This document shows, one piece after another, positions 1 through 15,800 of a stretch of DNA of 64,000 nucleotides. Origin of the DNA: Lumbricus rubellus (Eukaryota; Annelida; Clitellata; Crassiclitellata; Lumbricidae). How positions within the stretch are numbered: the first letter of the stretch is position 1; each line of letters opens with the position of its first letter. The stretch covers positions 36,279,551 to 36,343,550 of the forward strand of contig OX243815.1 in assembly GCA_945859605.1 (NCBI GenBank). Reading direction: 5' to 3'. A model generated the notes under the pieces. The model searched no databases and had not been told where the DNA came from. It saw only the letters and a list, made by a program, of their open reading frames with translations. The translations under genes were made by a program, and so were the position numbers.

Positions 1-730
1 AACAGAGCAAGCTGTTGGTACTTACATAAGCTGTCCAGGAAATGCCTGACCCCACCCCACCCCTACCCCGTCAACTCAGCCCGCCTCTGCCATCTCCTTA
101 ATATGAGCCTACTAGAGCATGTGAGAAGGTTAAAGCAGGGTTCTGGTGTTGGCAATTGGATTCTTCAATTTTATGACAGTGCTTCATATGAGCTCCTATA
201 ATTATATATAGGCACGTGAATGTCATTTTATGTCAACGTTATAAGCATATTTATTAGCAACTTAAAGCACAAGAGGCACTTCAGTTGTGCAATGCATAAT
301 TATGATCACAATAATCATGTGTCTCATTACATTAAAGCATACTATTACTAGTCTTGTACAACAAGGTCAGAGTATTGTAAGATGTATTTCTATGAAAAGC
401 AAAAAAATTGCATTATAAGTCATAATACTGGACCAACATATCATGTGCTGTATACATCCATGCTATCCTATGGAGCCAACAAATTGATTTCAAATGCCAC
501 ATTGCAATTTCTCGCTTCTGCAAGATAGCATTCGATAGAAGTGTATGTCACAAAAAACTGAACTAGACAACCTCAGACTGAGACGAATGTTGCAGGACTC
601 AAACTCTTTCAATAATAAACTAATGACAGCAGCGGCGGCGGTGATATGTGAGACAATTCAAGACCGTTCTGGTTATGAAGAGAATGAATGTCGTTAACAT
701 AGCAAGACAAGCGGCCGTGGCTCTTTTTAC
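1..730. other. RHEB gene, sequence downstream of exon 4; nothing else recognised
   Basis: This AT-rich stretch lies 3' of RHEB exon 4 on the minus strand and should be intron 4. I searched the minus strand for the next conserved exon (the segment beginning Phe-Glu after the split Ser/Arg codon) and did not find it, so the remaining exons are probably outside the window. No repeat or RNA gene was recognised. Confidence 0.5.
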
Positions 731-813
731 CTTTTTTCTGATGTAACTGAGTAGACGAGTACATAGCCATCAAGGTTCATGGAATGTCCCATGGTGACCA
801 TTGACAATTCATC
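731..813 (-). CDS. RHEB: RHEB exon 4 (switch II and beta4)
   Basis: These 83 nt lie between acceptor CTGTTTAG and donor AAG|GTAAAA. They encode DELSMVTMGHSMNLDGY, then VLVYSVTSEK, and end with two bases of a Ser/Arg codon, the same split as in animal RHEB. Assignment rests on position, phase and the GYVLVYSVTS tail. The switch II half is unusually divergent. Confidence 0.88.
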
Positions 814-3800
814 CTAAACAGAAAAATAACCTTGATTATGAGTAAACAGCATATAAAAGGAAGAAAATACTTCTCCATACCTCTTCACAGCTTTAAACTA
901 AGTGCTGCATATCAACAAGAGTTTCTAGAAGTAATTAATACACCAACGTTTTCAATATTCATCTCAAGCAGCTGTCCCAGCATCCTCAGTACACACACGG
1001 CTAATAAACCCCCTTACACACTCACCTAACTTATTTGGAGTGTGCAATAATTTTCTTGATAGCATGCCACACTGTCAGTTGCAAGGTTGGCATTCAAATC
1101 CATGCCAATGTGGAATTTGTTTCCAGATTTCCACTTTTCTTCACCTCCAGTGAAGTCAGCTATTTTGACAATGTTGACGACACATTGTCAGTACCGTACT
1201 TAGGAACAAATGATGGAAGTGTCGTCAAGACTGTCATTCCACCCTCATAATAGGCTCATATGGACCGAGACTTAAAAGCTAGCTGCTAATTTTGTTACTC
1301 TTGGCCATTTCTTGGCGTTAGCTCATGAGAATCATAATCAGTCAGACTATATAATAAACTGATCATTTCAATGGATAGTCATCATAATTATGAGGTACAA
1401 CTGTTTATCCACAACGATGAAAATGGCTACCATGCACTGGTAATATGGAGAGAATAGGGTTAAAGCCTCCTCCTCTGAGGCAGTAACTGGGCATGAACGG
1501 TAATTAATCAAGTCCATAACTCATAAATAGTCATATTAATGACCATCGCTCAGCACCATTACTCTTCCATCATATGGTCGTGTGTACACTTCTAAACTTT
1601 GTAAGGTCAACAACATCAAATACAGACTTTACATCGTATTGTATTGCATGAGCAGAAGTGTGAAAGTGGATCAGACAAATGGTGATGATTGAATAATCTC
1701 ACTTCAACATTAAATGCTGTCAACACATGACGACACAACAACAAGTGCTGACAAAATTAATCTGCTCTGATATGGCACGGAAGTAGCATTAAAGCCAGAC
1801 ATAGGGCCTGACAAAGGTCAACAAATCGTGGCCTTATATGAACAGCAAACTTAGTCGTCAAAACAGTCAGGACAGAATTTCTGCCACCTACAGACAGGAA
1901 TTCCACTTCTATGCAAAGATTGCTGAATGGATAAAAAAAAACCTGCACTCGTCATATGAACAGCACAGCACAGTCAGTTCATACATAGACGCTTTTAAAA
2001 TAGCAACAACATATCTCTATTAGCAGATAGGTCCTACTCTGGCTAGCACTGATCCTCACACAGTAAGTAGTCTCTCCATCTGTCCCTCCCTTCATCCCAC
2101 GTGGGAGGCAGCAGGCCAATCACAACAGTAGCCTAAACAACCTTTAACACTGGCAAAGCAAGCCACTGAGCTGCAGCCCTCAACATACCTGCAAGCCACA
2201 ACCTGTTACGCAACAGCATTTATGGCTGCTTAGTTATACAAGTCTACACCAGTCACCAGCTGGATAGCAAGCATAAATCAGCATTTACTATCAAGATCAA
2301 ATAGATATTAGTAAGGCACAGAACATGAGCTGCTGCCCAGGTTTAGCATGCTGTCATGTGCAAAATGACAATGCTGATTTAAATAAGGCATTAGAAACTT
2401 GTTCCAATTATTATTGTGGATATACAGGGTGCGCCAAAAAAAAGACCCCCTAGGTTTGTTGCCAATATCTTGGCCAAAAGTAAGAATTTCGAAATGAAAT
2501 TTTACAGGCTTATAGACAATTCATATTTACATATGATGGTCAGATTTCATCAAAAATATTTCAAACACAACAAAAGTTATGCCACTTTTAGGGAAGCCAC
2601 CCACCGTTTTTTGACGATTCAAAAACGAGTGACATAAATATTCATTTGGAAATTCTTACTTTTGGTCAAGATATTGGCAAAAGTCTTAGGGGGGTCTCTT
2701 TTTTGGCGCACCCTGTACAGGTACAGCCATAAACTAATTCATTGGCGCTTGGCTATCATCAATTCATCATCCACGGCAAACCCGATTTGCCAATAAATAT
2801 GACTTGGATTCGTTTGCAACTGACCACTATATCGCTCACCTCAGAGAATATTAGATACAAGACTTCATGTGTAAATACAAGGTATTGAAAACCCATGTAA
2901 TAGACTACATGATTAGGTACTGGAATGCTAAATCTGGAACAAAAATGCTTAAAGGTCTTGGAAAATCTGTCAGTCCTTCGTGTTTTCAGTTAAACGTGAA
3001 TTCAAAAATAAAATATTGATCGGATCATTTTGATTTCGTTTCCTAATTCCAATTTTTATACTCAGATATTACTTCCAATCTCATTTTTCCAATTGCAGCC
3101 AATCTCATTTCATTTCAACTTTTATTTTCCAAATCAGTTTTACTTCCAGCTGTAACAATGATTTAATCCCTACTTCTATATTTATTTTGGAACGGTGCAA
3201 ATTAAGTTTTTACAAATGTATGCATCTCTAATGATTTCTAAATAACAAGTTTAAAGGTTATGATCTAAAAACGCCCAATTCTAGAAACGAAAAGTACGAT
3301 GACTAAAAGATAACAAAATACGGATGAACACTGAATTTGAGGAAGTTAGTCTCGGCTGTCGGCTGGACCATCTGCAAAGTGTAATTACGAGCACTCGTGG
3401 TACTATCGGTTTCGATGGCTAATTAAGTAAAGCAATTAGAACCACTGAAACAAAAACAATTCTGGAAGCGACAACTGAAGAAGAAACCGAAATAGTTTGC
3501 CATTGATCTGAAGGTCTGGTGGACCTTGACTACAGGAGCTGCCTAAGTCATGGCATATTTGTCTTTAGAACTACTTTTCTTCTTGCTAACACTTGCGTGT
3601 ATGTAGGCATAATTGAATGGATCTTTCTTAAGGACCACTTAAGAGTCCTATACAAGCTGTCAACAACCAGACCTAATCTAGCCTTATTTTCATCTGACAA
3701 GCATATATATATAATTACATTGTAAACAATGAATGCATACAATTGAAAAACAAACTCTAACAGGAGCCGATCATAAAATCACGTATATGCACAACTAAAT

Positions 3801-6800
3801 ATAACTAAAGATGCTTCAATCATGCAAAGAATCCAGATCTTGCCTTCAATCTCATTCACTACTAAACTTAAATCCCTCGAATCACCCACTGCCTGCTCAA
3901 TACTCATCTCAAGAGACAGTGTGTACTACTATCACTTACAGAAGCTAATTCCACTGGCAATTGACCAAGTGCAGCTGGTGCATTTCTCATTCAACTCAAA
4001 GCGTTTACTTTCATTGGTCAATGGTCAGCTATGGACAATGATCAGCTTAGGTTGGGGGGACCAACTGCAATGCAATAACACACAATCTGAGACTTCAATA
4101 CAGTACTGTTGGTTGATACGTACGTGGCACCAATCATTTCGGTTCAATAAAGTAAGTTTATAATTATTTAGACCTTTTAGTTGAAAGAATCAACAAAATG
4201 AAACTTTCCTTATTTGGATGTTTAATCGCTCAAAGCAGACAAATTGTCTATTCTAGGTCATCTGAAAAAGTCAGCCAGTTGCATTTCTTTCTCTTGCTGC
4301 TGTGCTGCTGCCTCTGCTTAGCCAAATGCAACAGACTACATAGCAGCTCATGATTCTTGTATGCTTTTTATCCAGCGCCTTGAACCATGCATATCAAAGT
4401 GCAGCTTCAACATCCACTACAGCCACAGTAGGCGTTGGAATGTCAGCCACTTAACCTTCTTCCTTCTCTTACACAAAAATATAGATTGTCTAATGTCTAT
4501 ATACATATAAGTCTAGGTCTAAGTCCAGCCACGATCTTTAAAGCCTAAACAATTTCTGTTGCACAAAATAAGCAAATAGCAAAAGGATTATTTACATATC
4601 TTGGAGAATGATGTACCAGTAAAATCTTAAAGAAATATGACTTAGAAGCCTTATAGCAGGTAGTCTGATATACTAAACAGCTGCATTACCATGAAAAACA
4701 AACGCTGTTTTTCAGGAATAGCACATAATCAATCTTTTCCGACACCAGTACCCTCTCTCTCTCTCTCTGTCTTTTAAAACAAAGTTGACATCATGAATGT
4801 CTGAAAGATAGGTGCCTACTTTTAAACATTTTGGCTAGCATCACAGAGTGAAGAGCTCAACTCCCAGGTAAGACGCATTTCAAAATTTATCGCAATTTTT
4901 ACCTCTGCACTGTTGTTACATTAACAAATATCAAACATTATCCTTGTCCAAAAGCTAATTTGCACTACTCTACTAATAATACATTAATATAGATATTAGA
5001 TTCATAAAAGAGCATGAATATCATTGAATGCTAAATATTTAGAATAATAAAAAAAATTTATAATAAATCTTCATCGTTGTTCGTACTCACCTGGCCAGCA
5101 GTGTCTATCAGTTCCAGCTGATATTCCTGTCCTGACAATTTAATAACTTTGCTGAATGCTAGAAAATACAAAAAAACAAAACTTAGAACATTAACCAAAA
5201 AAAATATGCAACTGCATGTACAATCAACCTCCGTGAGAACATTCCTCCTTTCACTAAAGTTTATCAATGGAAGAAGACATTCTCATTTTGTTGTAATGTG
5301 CCATACAGCTAAAACAAGCATTACCTTACAAATGCTCAAGCATAAACATATCAGTGTCTGAAAATTGAGACGATAATACACAACATCCAGTTTAAAAAAT
5401 AATACTAAACAAGAACTTAATACTTGGCAATGAGATGCTCGCATAAATGCACAGCAACTGTTTTGATAGTCCTAATTAACGAATATTAAATCATTTAAAT
5501 AAATCTTCAATAAACAATAGTGAAGCAGTTGATTGGTGAACTTCATTTTAATTTTCCATCCAATGTCACATGTAACAGATGTCTTGCATAATCTTCTGTT
5601 GATGCACACTGTAACCTCGTCTGAACCAAATTTCTATAAGCTGATTCCTAGACTTTGGACTTCCAAAACTGTCCAAAATTTTGGACTTGTAGTAGATTAT
5701 TCAGAGTACTTAGCACACTGTGCTTTATCTTAACCTTAGCGAACTGACCTAAAGTTCAGCAGAATCAGTGGCATAGCATTTGCCACATATTAAAGTGAGT
5801 GCCAACTACTCTGCTCTTCAGCCTAATTTACATCAATGCCATTTTGCAAATCATCATGTACGTGTATTCCCCACGAATTCAAGAAGAATTGGATATTCTG
5901 TTCTGTATAACTACAGCTATTTTTGGCATGAGTTACCCCCATCAGTATTAGTGGACCCCTATCTATCCAGTATCCAGCTTGTTTCAATTAAAAATGATTC
6001 TCTCCAGGTTGAAGCTCACCAAAGATTTACGACTGCTGATCATCATCGATTGACTTCTTTACTCAACATATTTTTTAAATTTTCTCACTATTTTTTTGCA
6101 TGAAAGACACGTGTGGTGTCTTATATAAAAAAGTGAACAGATCAATGCATTTAATAACTGTAGCTCAAGCAGTCAATGTATTATCCTTGGATCCAGTTCA
6201 GCTGTGTCACGTACAGAATAAAGCACATAATCATTTGCTTTTAAGAATGTTAACAACCAGCAGAGGCCTTTATCTTTAACTACAAAATAACTTAGAATAC
6301 AACTAGAGCCACAACATACACCAGATTATAAACTACTTCAAAGTGCAACCAAATTAATTTGAATGTCTATATAAGCAAGTATCTGCTAATAACAACCATA
6401 TATCTAAGTCCAATCTCCAATTGATTCGATACAAGATTATATATTAGGTCAGCACATTTCAGTAGGAAATTCCAATTCTACTCAATTAGCAATAATTTCA
6501 GTAAATGTTCCCATCCCCATTGCACACACATTGGTAATGGGCATTTGTTGCCAGTTATTTGAGATTGATGTTTATTGAACATCTTCCTCAGCGCAAGATT
6601 TACTTCCATAGAAATCTCAGCTGGTGATGTTGGCCAATGAAAGTCTCTTGATCAGTCAATGTTATTATCATCCATGGCTGTGATGGCATCATCATAGAGT
6701 GTAGCAGTAAGAGGAGAATAACAGTATCACTACGACACAGACTGATTTATAACACCACTATTTCCCGATTATTATTGGTTTATATGGCAAAACAAACACT

Positions 6801-9800
6801 GAACACAATTAATGCATAAATTTTCAAGATATAAAGATCACTAATTAGTTTATTTATAATCATATACGCGTTCTAACATTTTACGTCACAGCTCTATGAC
6901 GAACGATACCATCGCAAATCCTCGTTCTGATAAGGATGCAAGATGAAGAATTTAATTTAAATAAAATATAATCTAATAAAACATCGAAGGCTGGCTCATT
7001 TCAGATCTTTAAATAGTGGGCTTCCCATGTTGAACCTTAAATGACGCAGTGTCTATTCAAATGGGCAACATTGGTGGAGAAGGATGCATTCAGTTCACCT
7101 AAAGATGACCATGGTCAAGGTCATATAGTCAAGGTCATATGGTCGCTATACACCAGTACTCAAATTTAGCGTTATTACTCTAATTAATCGATCCTGCACT
7201 GGTTTATTAGCACCAGAGTATCTTCGTGATCTCATCCGCCTGCTAACTTCATTCACTACGCTCACTTGACAGCCGACCGGCACGATCTCCGTGCACAGTA
7301 GGACTGCAAGCAAGGACTAGTAGGACTAAAACTCAAACGTTTGCCTTCATTGGTCGTGCACTCTGCAATCAGCTCTCTTCATCAACACATTCTGTTGTTC
7401 TGCTAAAGGCAAAGTAAAACTTGTACAAGTCTAAAGCCAATACAGTGATCCTATGATGCTACTAGACAAGCCACTAAACTGCTTGTGCAGACCAATAAAA
7501 ACCATCAGACTTTGTGATTAGCACTTTTCTAAGGGGATCACACAACTTGAATATTGACATATTTCAGCTGTGTTGCACAAATAATAACCAGTCACTCTAT
7601 GCTGAAGAAAAATGCAACAAAAACAAATAAAGAATCGTCAAAATTGAGAATTTGTGAACTTACTGTTTTCAATGGTAGGATCGTATGAATCGTGAAACTG
7701 ATTTTCCACAAACTGTGTTGTTAATGATGTTTTTCCTGTAACACAGAAGAAAAAAACTTATTATTTCCAACTCCATTAATTGGTTAATGAAATTAAAAAT
7801 ATATGCACAAATTCATTGGTATAGGTGAACCATCTATGGGTTAAAGCTTCTTATCAACAGATGGCATCAAAGTTTTAGGATGTTTACCGAACACAGTCGA
7901 TTTGGTAGGTGTGGAATAATAAAGAGTACTTTCATATGCTTCACATATCTGCATATGTTTCAAGCAAAGTAGGTTCAGCATAGGTTTTAGCATCATATTT
8001 TCAGTGCAATCTTATCACTTTATGATGAGCAAAACCTCTACTGATACAACTTTAAAAGCTGCTATTAAACTTCAACACATTTTGCAATTCACACAAGTTA
8101 GTCAAGACTCGTAAGATCAGCATCATTGACAAGTTTCTGAATACCTTCTGCACACATTGATGCAGTCATGCAACTTACAATGAGACAAGACAGGTGTTGC
8201 TGTTGTGGCATGTATAGAAATGAAATGTTCAGGGCTTAACGACACTGTTTCATATCGAAGATGATTAGTGTCGGAGGCAGAGAACAACCTCATGCTCCAC
8301 GTTTATATTGCGACCGAGCCACCCGCTGTAAAGATCCGACCGGGTATTGAACCCGGGCCGCCGGCGCGGCGAGCGGGCTACAACCCACTCGACCACGCAG
8401 GATCTTCTGGCATGTATAGCAAGCAGTTCTACTATTTATACAATACAAAGAAACATTACACAGAAAAGGAAGTCTTGGCAACTGAAGTTCTTGTGAGACA
8501 CAAAAGATCATTAACCCATTCGATATTCGATACCTATGATGCCGGATGACATCATCTGATGCCGGATATATCCGGCAGAGGAAATAAATCGTATTCCCTA
8601 TGCCGCTGGATATATCCGGCGGTTTTGCGCTGTCTGTTTAATAACCTCGGTATACGGAATTCTTTACCTCTGGTAGCGAAAGGGTTAACATAATTTCAAA
8701 TAAAAAAATCAAGTTAAAATTGAGTAGATACTAAAGTAAACAGATAGCTTTCTGTAAATAGGAATTTCAGACGTGCTGGCACCTTTCAATGGGTTCTATC
8801 AGACTATATACGGCAGGTTCAAACACCACTCATCAACGTGTAGTAGATAAAAATAATTTAGAGTCACAACGACATAAACAAAAAAGTCCCACCAGAGGTC
8901 TTCATAGATTCATGACCCAACAGCTCTAAACTGTAATTGCTATCACAACCCTTAACAGTAATTGCTGTCAACAACATTAACAAAGGCTACTTTGAAGTCC
9001 TTGAATCGCTTAAACATAGACATACAATTTAGAAAAAGCCGTAGTAGACAAATCTAATCTTATCTCATCAGAATTCGAAAGAAATCATTTGATGATCACT
9101 ACTTCAAAGACTGTCTGATAACCTACTTTTAAAAACCCATTACAATTCAATGGAACTTAGCCTATTCAGAATCAGAGTCTAGAAATTAGACTACAAAGTT
9201 AAAACAGGCAAATCCAATGTTTAAACTTGACTTGAAGAACATCAATAAGGAACTGACAGCACAAAAAATACACTATGTACAGTGCATGAATTCCACAGCT
9301 CTGAGTCAGCTACCAAAAAAGGCGTCTCACGAGCTAAACACGATTCAGACATTGTGAAACAGAAAGAGGTAGTGAGGAGGATACAATGACTAATATGAAT
9401 GCTGGGCATGGAATGGTTTGCTGCTTTGAATAAAATATTTTTAGACAATAAGACTGATTTCAAGCTGGATACTCTGCTTGACGGGCAGACAGAGTGAAAA
9501 GGGCAATATAGACTCGTGTGAAGCACTGATCATGCTTAAAGGTTTGTCTTATGGCTCCAATTAAGTGGCCAGAGATTTCCGAATCAATTGTCTATCATGT
9601 GAGTCTCTGTTGACGATGATTATGAAAATTGAGTTACAGTAGTTATGACGGTTGGAACACAAAGCTCTCGTAAGCTGAAATAAAACAATTTAAGGTATAA
9701 TATGAGATCTTATGTATACCCTCTTGACAAAAGCTTCAACAATAACGTCAAAACCAAATTGCTCACTGTCTCCTTGCAAAAAGAAGCAGTGACTATAAAA

Positions 9801-12800
9801 AAATCGGTGTATAAAGTGACTAGAACGTATAAAGCCACTAATTGCAAATTTATATTATTATTATTACTTGACAGTCAACTGGCAGAGATTGCCAATTCTG
9901 TCTGGTCACACCTTAACTTATGTTGCATGTCTGTGTGTGCGTTCAAGGATATATTAAAATCAGTTGTATAAGCATCAGATAAGCCCAGTGACAAAGAGTT
10001 TATTGTTTTACAGTCACTGAGGAGACCTTCAGCCGGGCCACATGATGGGCACAATCAAGTCACAGCCTGACCTCATGATACAACAAAACAGTTCTTAACT
10101 GAGTACAGTCACAAGTCTAAAATGCATTCAATATCATCTAACTCACGACGTTTCATTCACTTGGTATGCATACATTTACAAATTCACTACACTTCTATAG
10201 CATATCTATCACAAAAGGAAATGACTATTTAATAAACATTCACAATATTATAACTCACAAACATATATTCAAAACAGCACAAATCAATGTAAGTAAACTG
10301 TTGAAACAATCACATGAGTATATTACAATCACAAAACATTAAGTTACAAATTCTGTTAACAAGGTTTCAAAATATGATTATTCATCTGACATTGGCTGCA
10401 GTTTCAAATAAAACAAGCTGAGAATTGATAATGAAACCTGAGCAGTTTTGAACACATATCATTGTAATGGCAAATAGACACTTTAACTTAGTGCTTCAGA
10501 TGAAGCAATGCATTCACAAGATTTTCAATTGGTATATAATAATTGGGCTTTAAGTGCAACAGGCAATAATAATAATCAACACTACAGGTAACTTTAGGAA
10601 AGTTGTCCAGTCCTTCGTTTTCTGCTTTTACAACTCGATTCAAGACAAAACTGAAACATCAATATTATGCATTTAAAGTATGGGGGGGGGGAAGGGTCAG
10701 AGGGCTGATCCACAGGAAATTTCTGGCCCACAGGAAACGACAGTGTTCTTGCCTGAGGAGCCTTGCCTAAAGTCAACACAACTTGAGAACAAAAAGCTCA
10801 AATTTGTCATTTTTAAGGCACAGTGAGTTTCACGTGAAGTTCACAACAGACAAATGAAGCTAAAAATTCAATTTTGTTGCTAAGACCTGAAATCTTAAGA
10901 CCGAGACCAAGGCTTTGAATTTCAACAATAAACATGACTTTTGGTTTCAAGACCAAGACATTTAAAAACAAATTCATGTGCATTCGAGACCAAGATTTAC
11001 GTCTTTAGGACAAGAGCAAGGCTGACAAAACTAATTTTTTTAAAGACTAATCTGATAACTTGTATGCTAAAAAGTACCATTAAAGATTTCATGATGTGCA
11101 AATACTTTCGGGGGGGGGGGGCCCACCAAGACCCTCCCACATCCCAAAACCCATTTTATTCAGGTGCCTTTGGTCCACCACTTACTGGACGCAGACAGAG
11201 CAATGAGCATCTGGATTAGGTCATGGCAGTCCTGATATGGGGAACACCTACTGCCAATTTAAACTGCTGGTCAACCTGTCTGAAGACAGCCTGCTCTTCT
11301 GTTAAGCCCAAAACTTTTATATGCCGTCTGTTAGGAAGAAGCCTTAGTTTGTGATGCCACAACTGATGAGCAGCTATGAGACAATGGGACATGAACCCCA
11401 AACTCTTAACAATGTGTCAAAGTCAGCCAGGGACAGAATTGCCAGAGAGTTTGTCGCGGTACAAAGTCCCTAGTCTTTCTCAAGGCCCCATAGTATTTGT
11501 ATTGACCGTGATCATTTATAACTAAAAGATTCTGTGATAAAGCCTTGGTTACTGATAGATGCCAGATATCTGCATGCATCTTATGGCATGAGAAATGGTA
11601 TCTTGTGGCATAAGAGATGGCATCTGCCTGCACTGCATCTCTGATCAAAAGCTCCCGAGAATAAAACGAACAGCTGATCCTCGGCATAATCCTCTGACCC
11701 ATATCTTTCATTCACCACTTCCCATTCCTCATCCTCAATGGGACATGAACCAAAAACTCTGAACACTGTGTCAACTGTCAACCAGGGTGAAAATTGCCGG
11801 ATGGTTTGTGGGGGTCTAAAGCCCCTAGTCTTTCTTAGAACTCATAGTAAAGTCCTCATTGTATAGTGTATACCCCAAGTCCACATAAATCAACGTCTGA
11901 TCCCTAGTTATATTTCTACAATTCTCATACTGCTGTTAACCCGGGATGGGACTCTATTGTTTGAGCAATCTGTATCTTACGAGTGGTGGCTTGCCAAACT
12001 ATGAACTCTAACAGCATTTGTATCACAAGAAGTTTTTAACCATATACATTTTGAGCCTAACTTAGAAATCATTACAATTGATCAGTTCAATCACTCAAGT
12101 CAATTCACAACAACACTGTATATATAATCCCTGCTTTCAGTACATTAAGTTCAATCACATTATGAAACAAACAAACAAAAATATATAATTAACATCATAA
12201 TGAACCACCTCAACTCAAGCTCTTCCTATCTTGCCTTAAAAAGTGTCGTAATTTGAACTGCACTACAAACATTTAATAAAAAGGTTAAATAGCTGAATCC
12301 TGACATGCATTAGCTCATTTTATTCTGCAACTAAGATCAACCATTTAAATAAGAGACAAATTTGGTTTGCTATACAAACGATAGCTGGAATGTGGCAAAA
12401 GTTATGGCCTATTGTATTTCAGCAAAACTTTAAGTATTTTGACCTGTAAAGAAGTATTACATAATGGAAATACTTTTACTTCAAATATGCTCAAGTTAGC
12501 ACATGTTTGAGTACTTTAAGTGCATCACACACTTGGATCAAATGACTAACAATAAGGAAGTATTTTCTCAACATTGCCATATAGCAGAGCACTCAGAGAG
12601 CTCTAGCTAACTGCAGAAGAAGAAGAGAAAAGCACTGCTTAAGCTAAACCCCAAAGCAGCTATGCAAAGTATGCATGGTATGTAGTATAAGCAACTTCAT
12701 TTTCTTAGTCTTGGCATACGAGGATGGTTGGCCAATCTTCTCCCTTGACCTATCATCTTCCCATCAACAGTGTCTGGTCCATCAACAGTGTCTGGTCCAT

Positions 12801-15800
12801 CAACAGTGTCTGGTCCATCAACAGTGTCTGGTCCATCAACAGTGTCTGGTCCATCAACAGTGTCTGGTCCATCAACAGTGTCTGGTCCATCAACAGTGTC
12901 TGGTCCATCAACAGTGTCTGGTCCATCAACAGTGTCTGGTCCATCAACAGTGTCTGGTCCATCAACAGTGTCTGGTCCATCAACAGTGTCTGGTCCATCA
13001 ACAGTGTCTGGTCCATCAACAGTGTCTGGTCCATCAACACTGTCTGGTCCATCAACACTGTCTGGTCCATCAACAGTGTCTGGTCCATCAACAGTGTCTG
13101 GTCCATCAACACTGTCTGGTCCATCAACAGTGTCTGGTCCATCAACAGTGTCTGGTCTCTGCGTATAACTATATATTCATGTTATCACTGAGTAGTTGGC
13201 TCTCAGTGCAGATGGAACAAAATCTGAATATCACCAAATTTCTGCTCTGGTGCGGATTTGAACTTGACTGACAGGACTTCAGATAATTACCAATATGCAA
13301 TCAAGCACCCCACCCTCCATATATAAAGACACTCTTTTCTCAAATGCATAAATGCCAATCAACGAACCTCACCTGTGTCACATCTGTTCTAATGGTACAT
13401 GGTTAATACACCTGACACAATACCACAAGTTATAGACACATGAGTATGAGTGCCGTGCAGTCAATTGCAGACTGTAATGGACGATTAAGTGCACGTCTTC
13501 CGTCCACCACACGCATACGCATGCGCATGTGAACGCACTCCAGTTTTCGTGGAGTGTGCGTCTGCAGAAGATGAAATGAATTGATTAAGTTGAAGTGCAC
13601 ACAAAATGCATATTACAACAGGTAATAGCAATATTGCTCTAATCTCATGAATATTTAAATATAAACACATGAATATTTAAATATAAACACATCTATTCAA
13701 TGGAAGCAAGTGTCTAGCAAAGAGATCACAAGGTGAAACCCTCAGTCATGGATCATATTATACGGTATATGGTTAAGGGTTCGATTCCATTGGGCAAATC
13801 GTTTGCACACGCCATGCCACTTCTGTCATCAAGCAGCATATTCCATAAAGACAATGTCATGCCACTTCTGTCATCAAGCAGCATATTCCATAAATACAAT
13901 GTCATGCCACTTCTGTCATCAAGCAGCATATTCCATAAAGACAATGCCATGCCACTTCTGTCATCAAGCAGCATATTCCATAAAGACAATGTCATGCCAC
14001 TTCTGTCATCAAGCAGCATATTCCATAAAGACAATGTCAGCAAAACGTCTATAAAATGCAGTAGACGTTCAAGCCAGCTGCAGTAGGCCATCTGGTCACT
14101 TTGAGCAAATGAACAAAGAAATCTGTGACCAGGAATTGCAGCAGAGAGACCAAGAAGCCTAGCTCCTAATATTGAGCACAGTCTGCCAGAAAATTACCTA
14201 GTATAAGTATAAGCATTAAGATCCTAAACTTTGTGCATTTCTGTATATAAGAAACCTGTGTATTTCCTTCACATGTAAACTACACAATAGTGCTTAGATA
14301 ATAGACAATACATATCAAAACCTAGACATATACCACATTATAGCAGTGGCAGCATTAAAACACCTTAAATAGAACTGTGGTGAATGCAGGAAGAAGCAAT
14401 GCCTGCATAAACGACACAACAACTTCAACCCTGCTGTATAAAATGCACAAATCAAGCGTAGTAGCTTAAGTTTTAAGCTCGTCTGCAGGCGTAAAAAAAA
14501 TCGTTGTGTTTCCGGTAACCCGACCGACCCATTTTTACGGCCGCGACCCAAATATTTTTGTAAAAAAATTTATTAAAAAAAAATTTCTTTAATAAAATTT
14601 TTTTCTCTTTTTTAAAATTAAATTTTTTTTTTTTAAAAACATTTGCATTGACATAACAGAAAAGACGTCAACAAAATGAAATTAATAGGACTGTTTCTAA
14701 AGCAGTTTTAGGTGCAGACAGTCGGGAAATAGGCAGTTAATACTTGCTTAGAACACGTAGTTTGTTTCAGCGTGCAAAAAGACTAGTGGAGTATACTTTT
14801 TCGGATAGTCACTGCATAAAAATATTTTACCAAAATAAAAATATTTTCCGACCTACCTACCCAATTTTTTTTTGCTCTGTTACCGGAAACACAACAATTT
14901 TTTTTAAGGCCTAAGCACGTTCTATACACATTCGTCACATGTTCCTGATCCCAGTTCACACCCAGATCACCCATGCAATCATATAGAAACAGACAAGAAT
15001 CTGAGGCAATGCTACAAGCAGGACAAATTCATGACATTTGAAAACTGCCCAAGGCTGTTGGACAGCATTCAGGCACTAAGCACTTCTGATGATAGGAACA
15101 TTTACTCCTCTAAGGATATTTGCCCCTATGAAAAATTGAAAATGAACAGTGGGGTATGGTGGTGTAGTGGGTATATGTTTGCTGCCTTGCAGCCGGAGGG
15201 TTGCAGGTTCGAATCCACCTCAAGTCGCTGCGTCGGGACCTTGGGCAAGTCCTTCACAATTGCTCAGCGCTTTGGTGTGAAACTCTAATGCAGTGTCCAC
15301 GCTGTCGTCAGTAGCGCCTCTGAGTAGCGAGCATGAAGGGATGCTATAGCAAGTGCACGTATATACAAACAGTATCATCAGCAAACTGATGATCCATAAC
15401 AACAACTAAAGATGAAGGAGTTAAGCGTAATTAATCAGCAACGTAGAGAATATTATAAGAGTAGTAAAGGTAGAAGGGAAGAACGGTGTGGCAGATCAAC
15501 TGAGGTCATGGACTGCATGGAGGAACAAAAAAAACAATCTCTGTCTCTGTGAGTTCTACAGCCAGAGAAAACTTAACCCTACCATCACACATCAAAAACA
15601 TTCCAAGAAGATGCAAAAGAATGCTATGGTCTGCAATGTAAAAGGCCACACATGCTCTCAACTCATATAATGGGTCTATGAAGAGTTAAATGCCAAGTGC
15701 TGATCATAAACAGTCCAAAAGATGTCCACAATAGAAATTTTACTCTAATTTAAATGCTGAAATTTGAATTACTAAAGTACGTTGGCCATGAACTTTAAGC

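Larger units (their letters stand above)
5159..7663 (-). other. RHEB: RHEB intron 2
   Basis: This 2.5-kb AT-rich intron holds a plus-strand LINE 3' relic (7166-7440) and a weaker LINE-like tail near 5860-6010. No further exon was recognised. Confidence 0.8.

Noticed and set aside
12675..13271. 198-codon plus-strand and 130-codon minus-strand frames
   Set aside because: Both consist of an 18-bp minisatellite translated in frame; there is no start context, domain or splice support.
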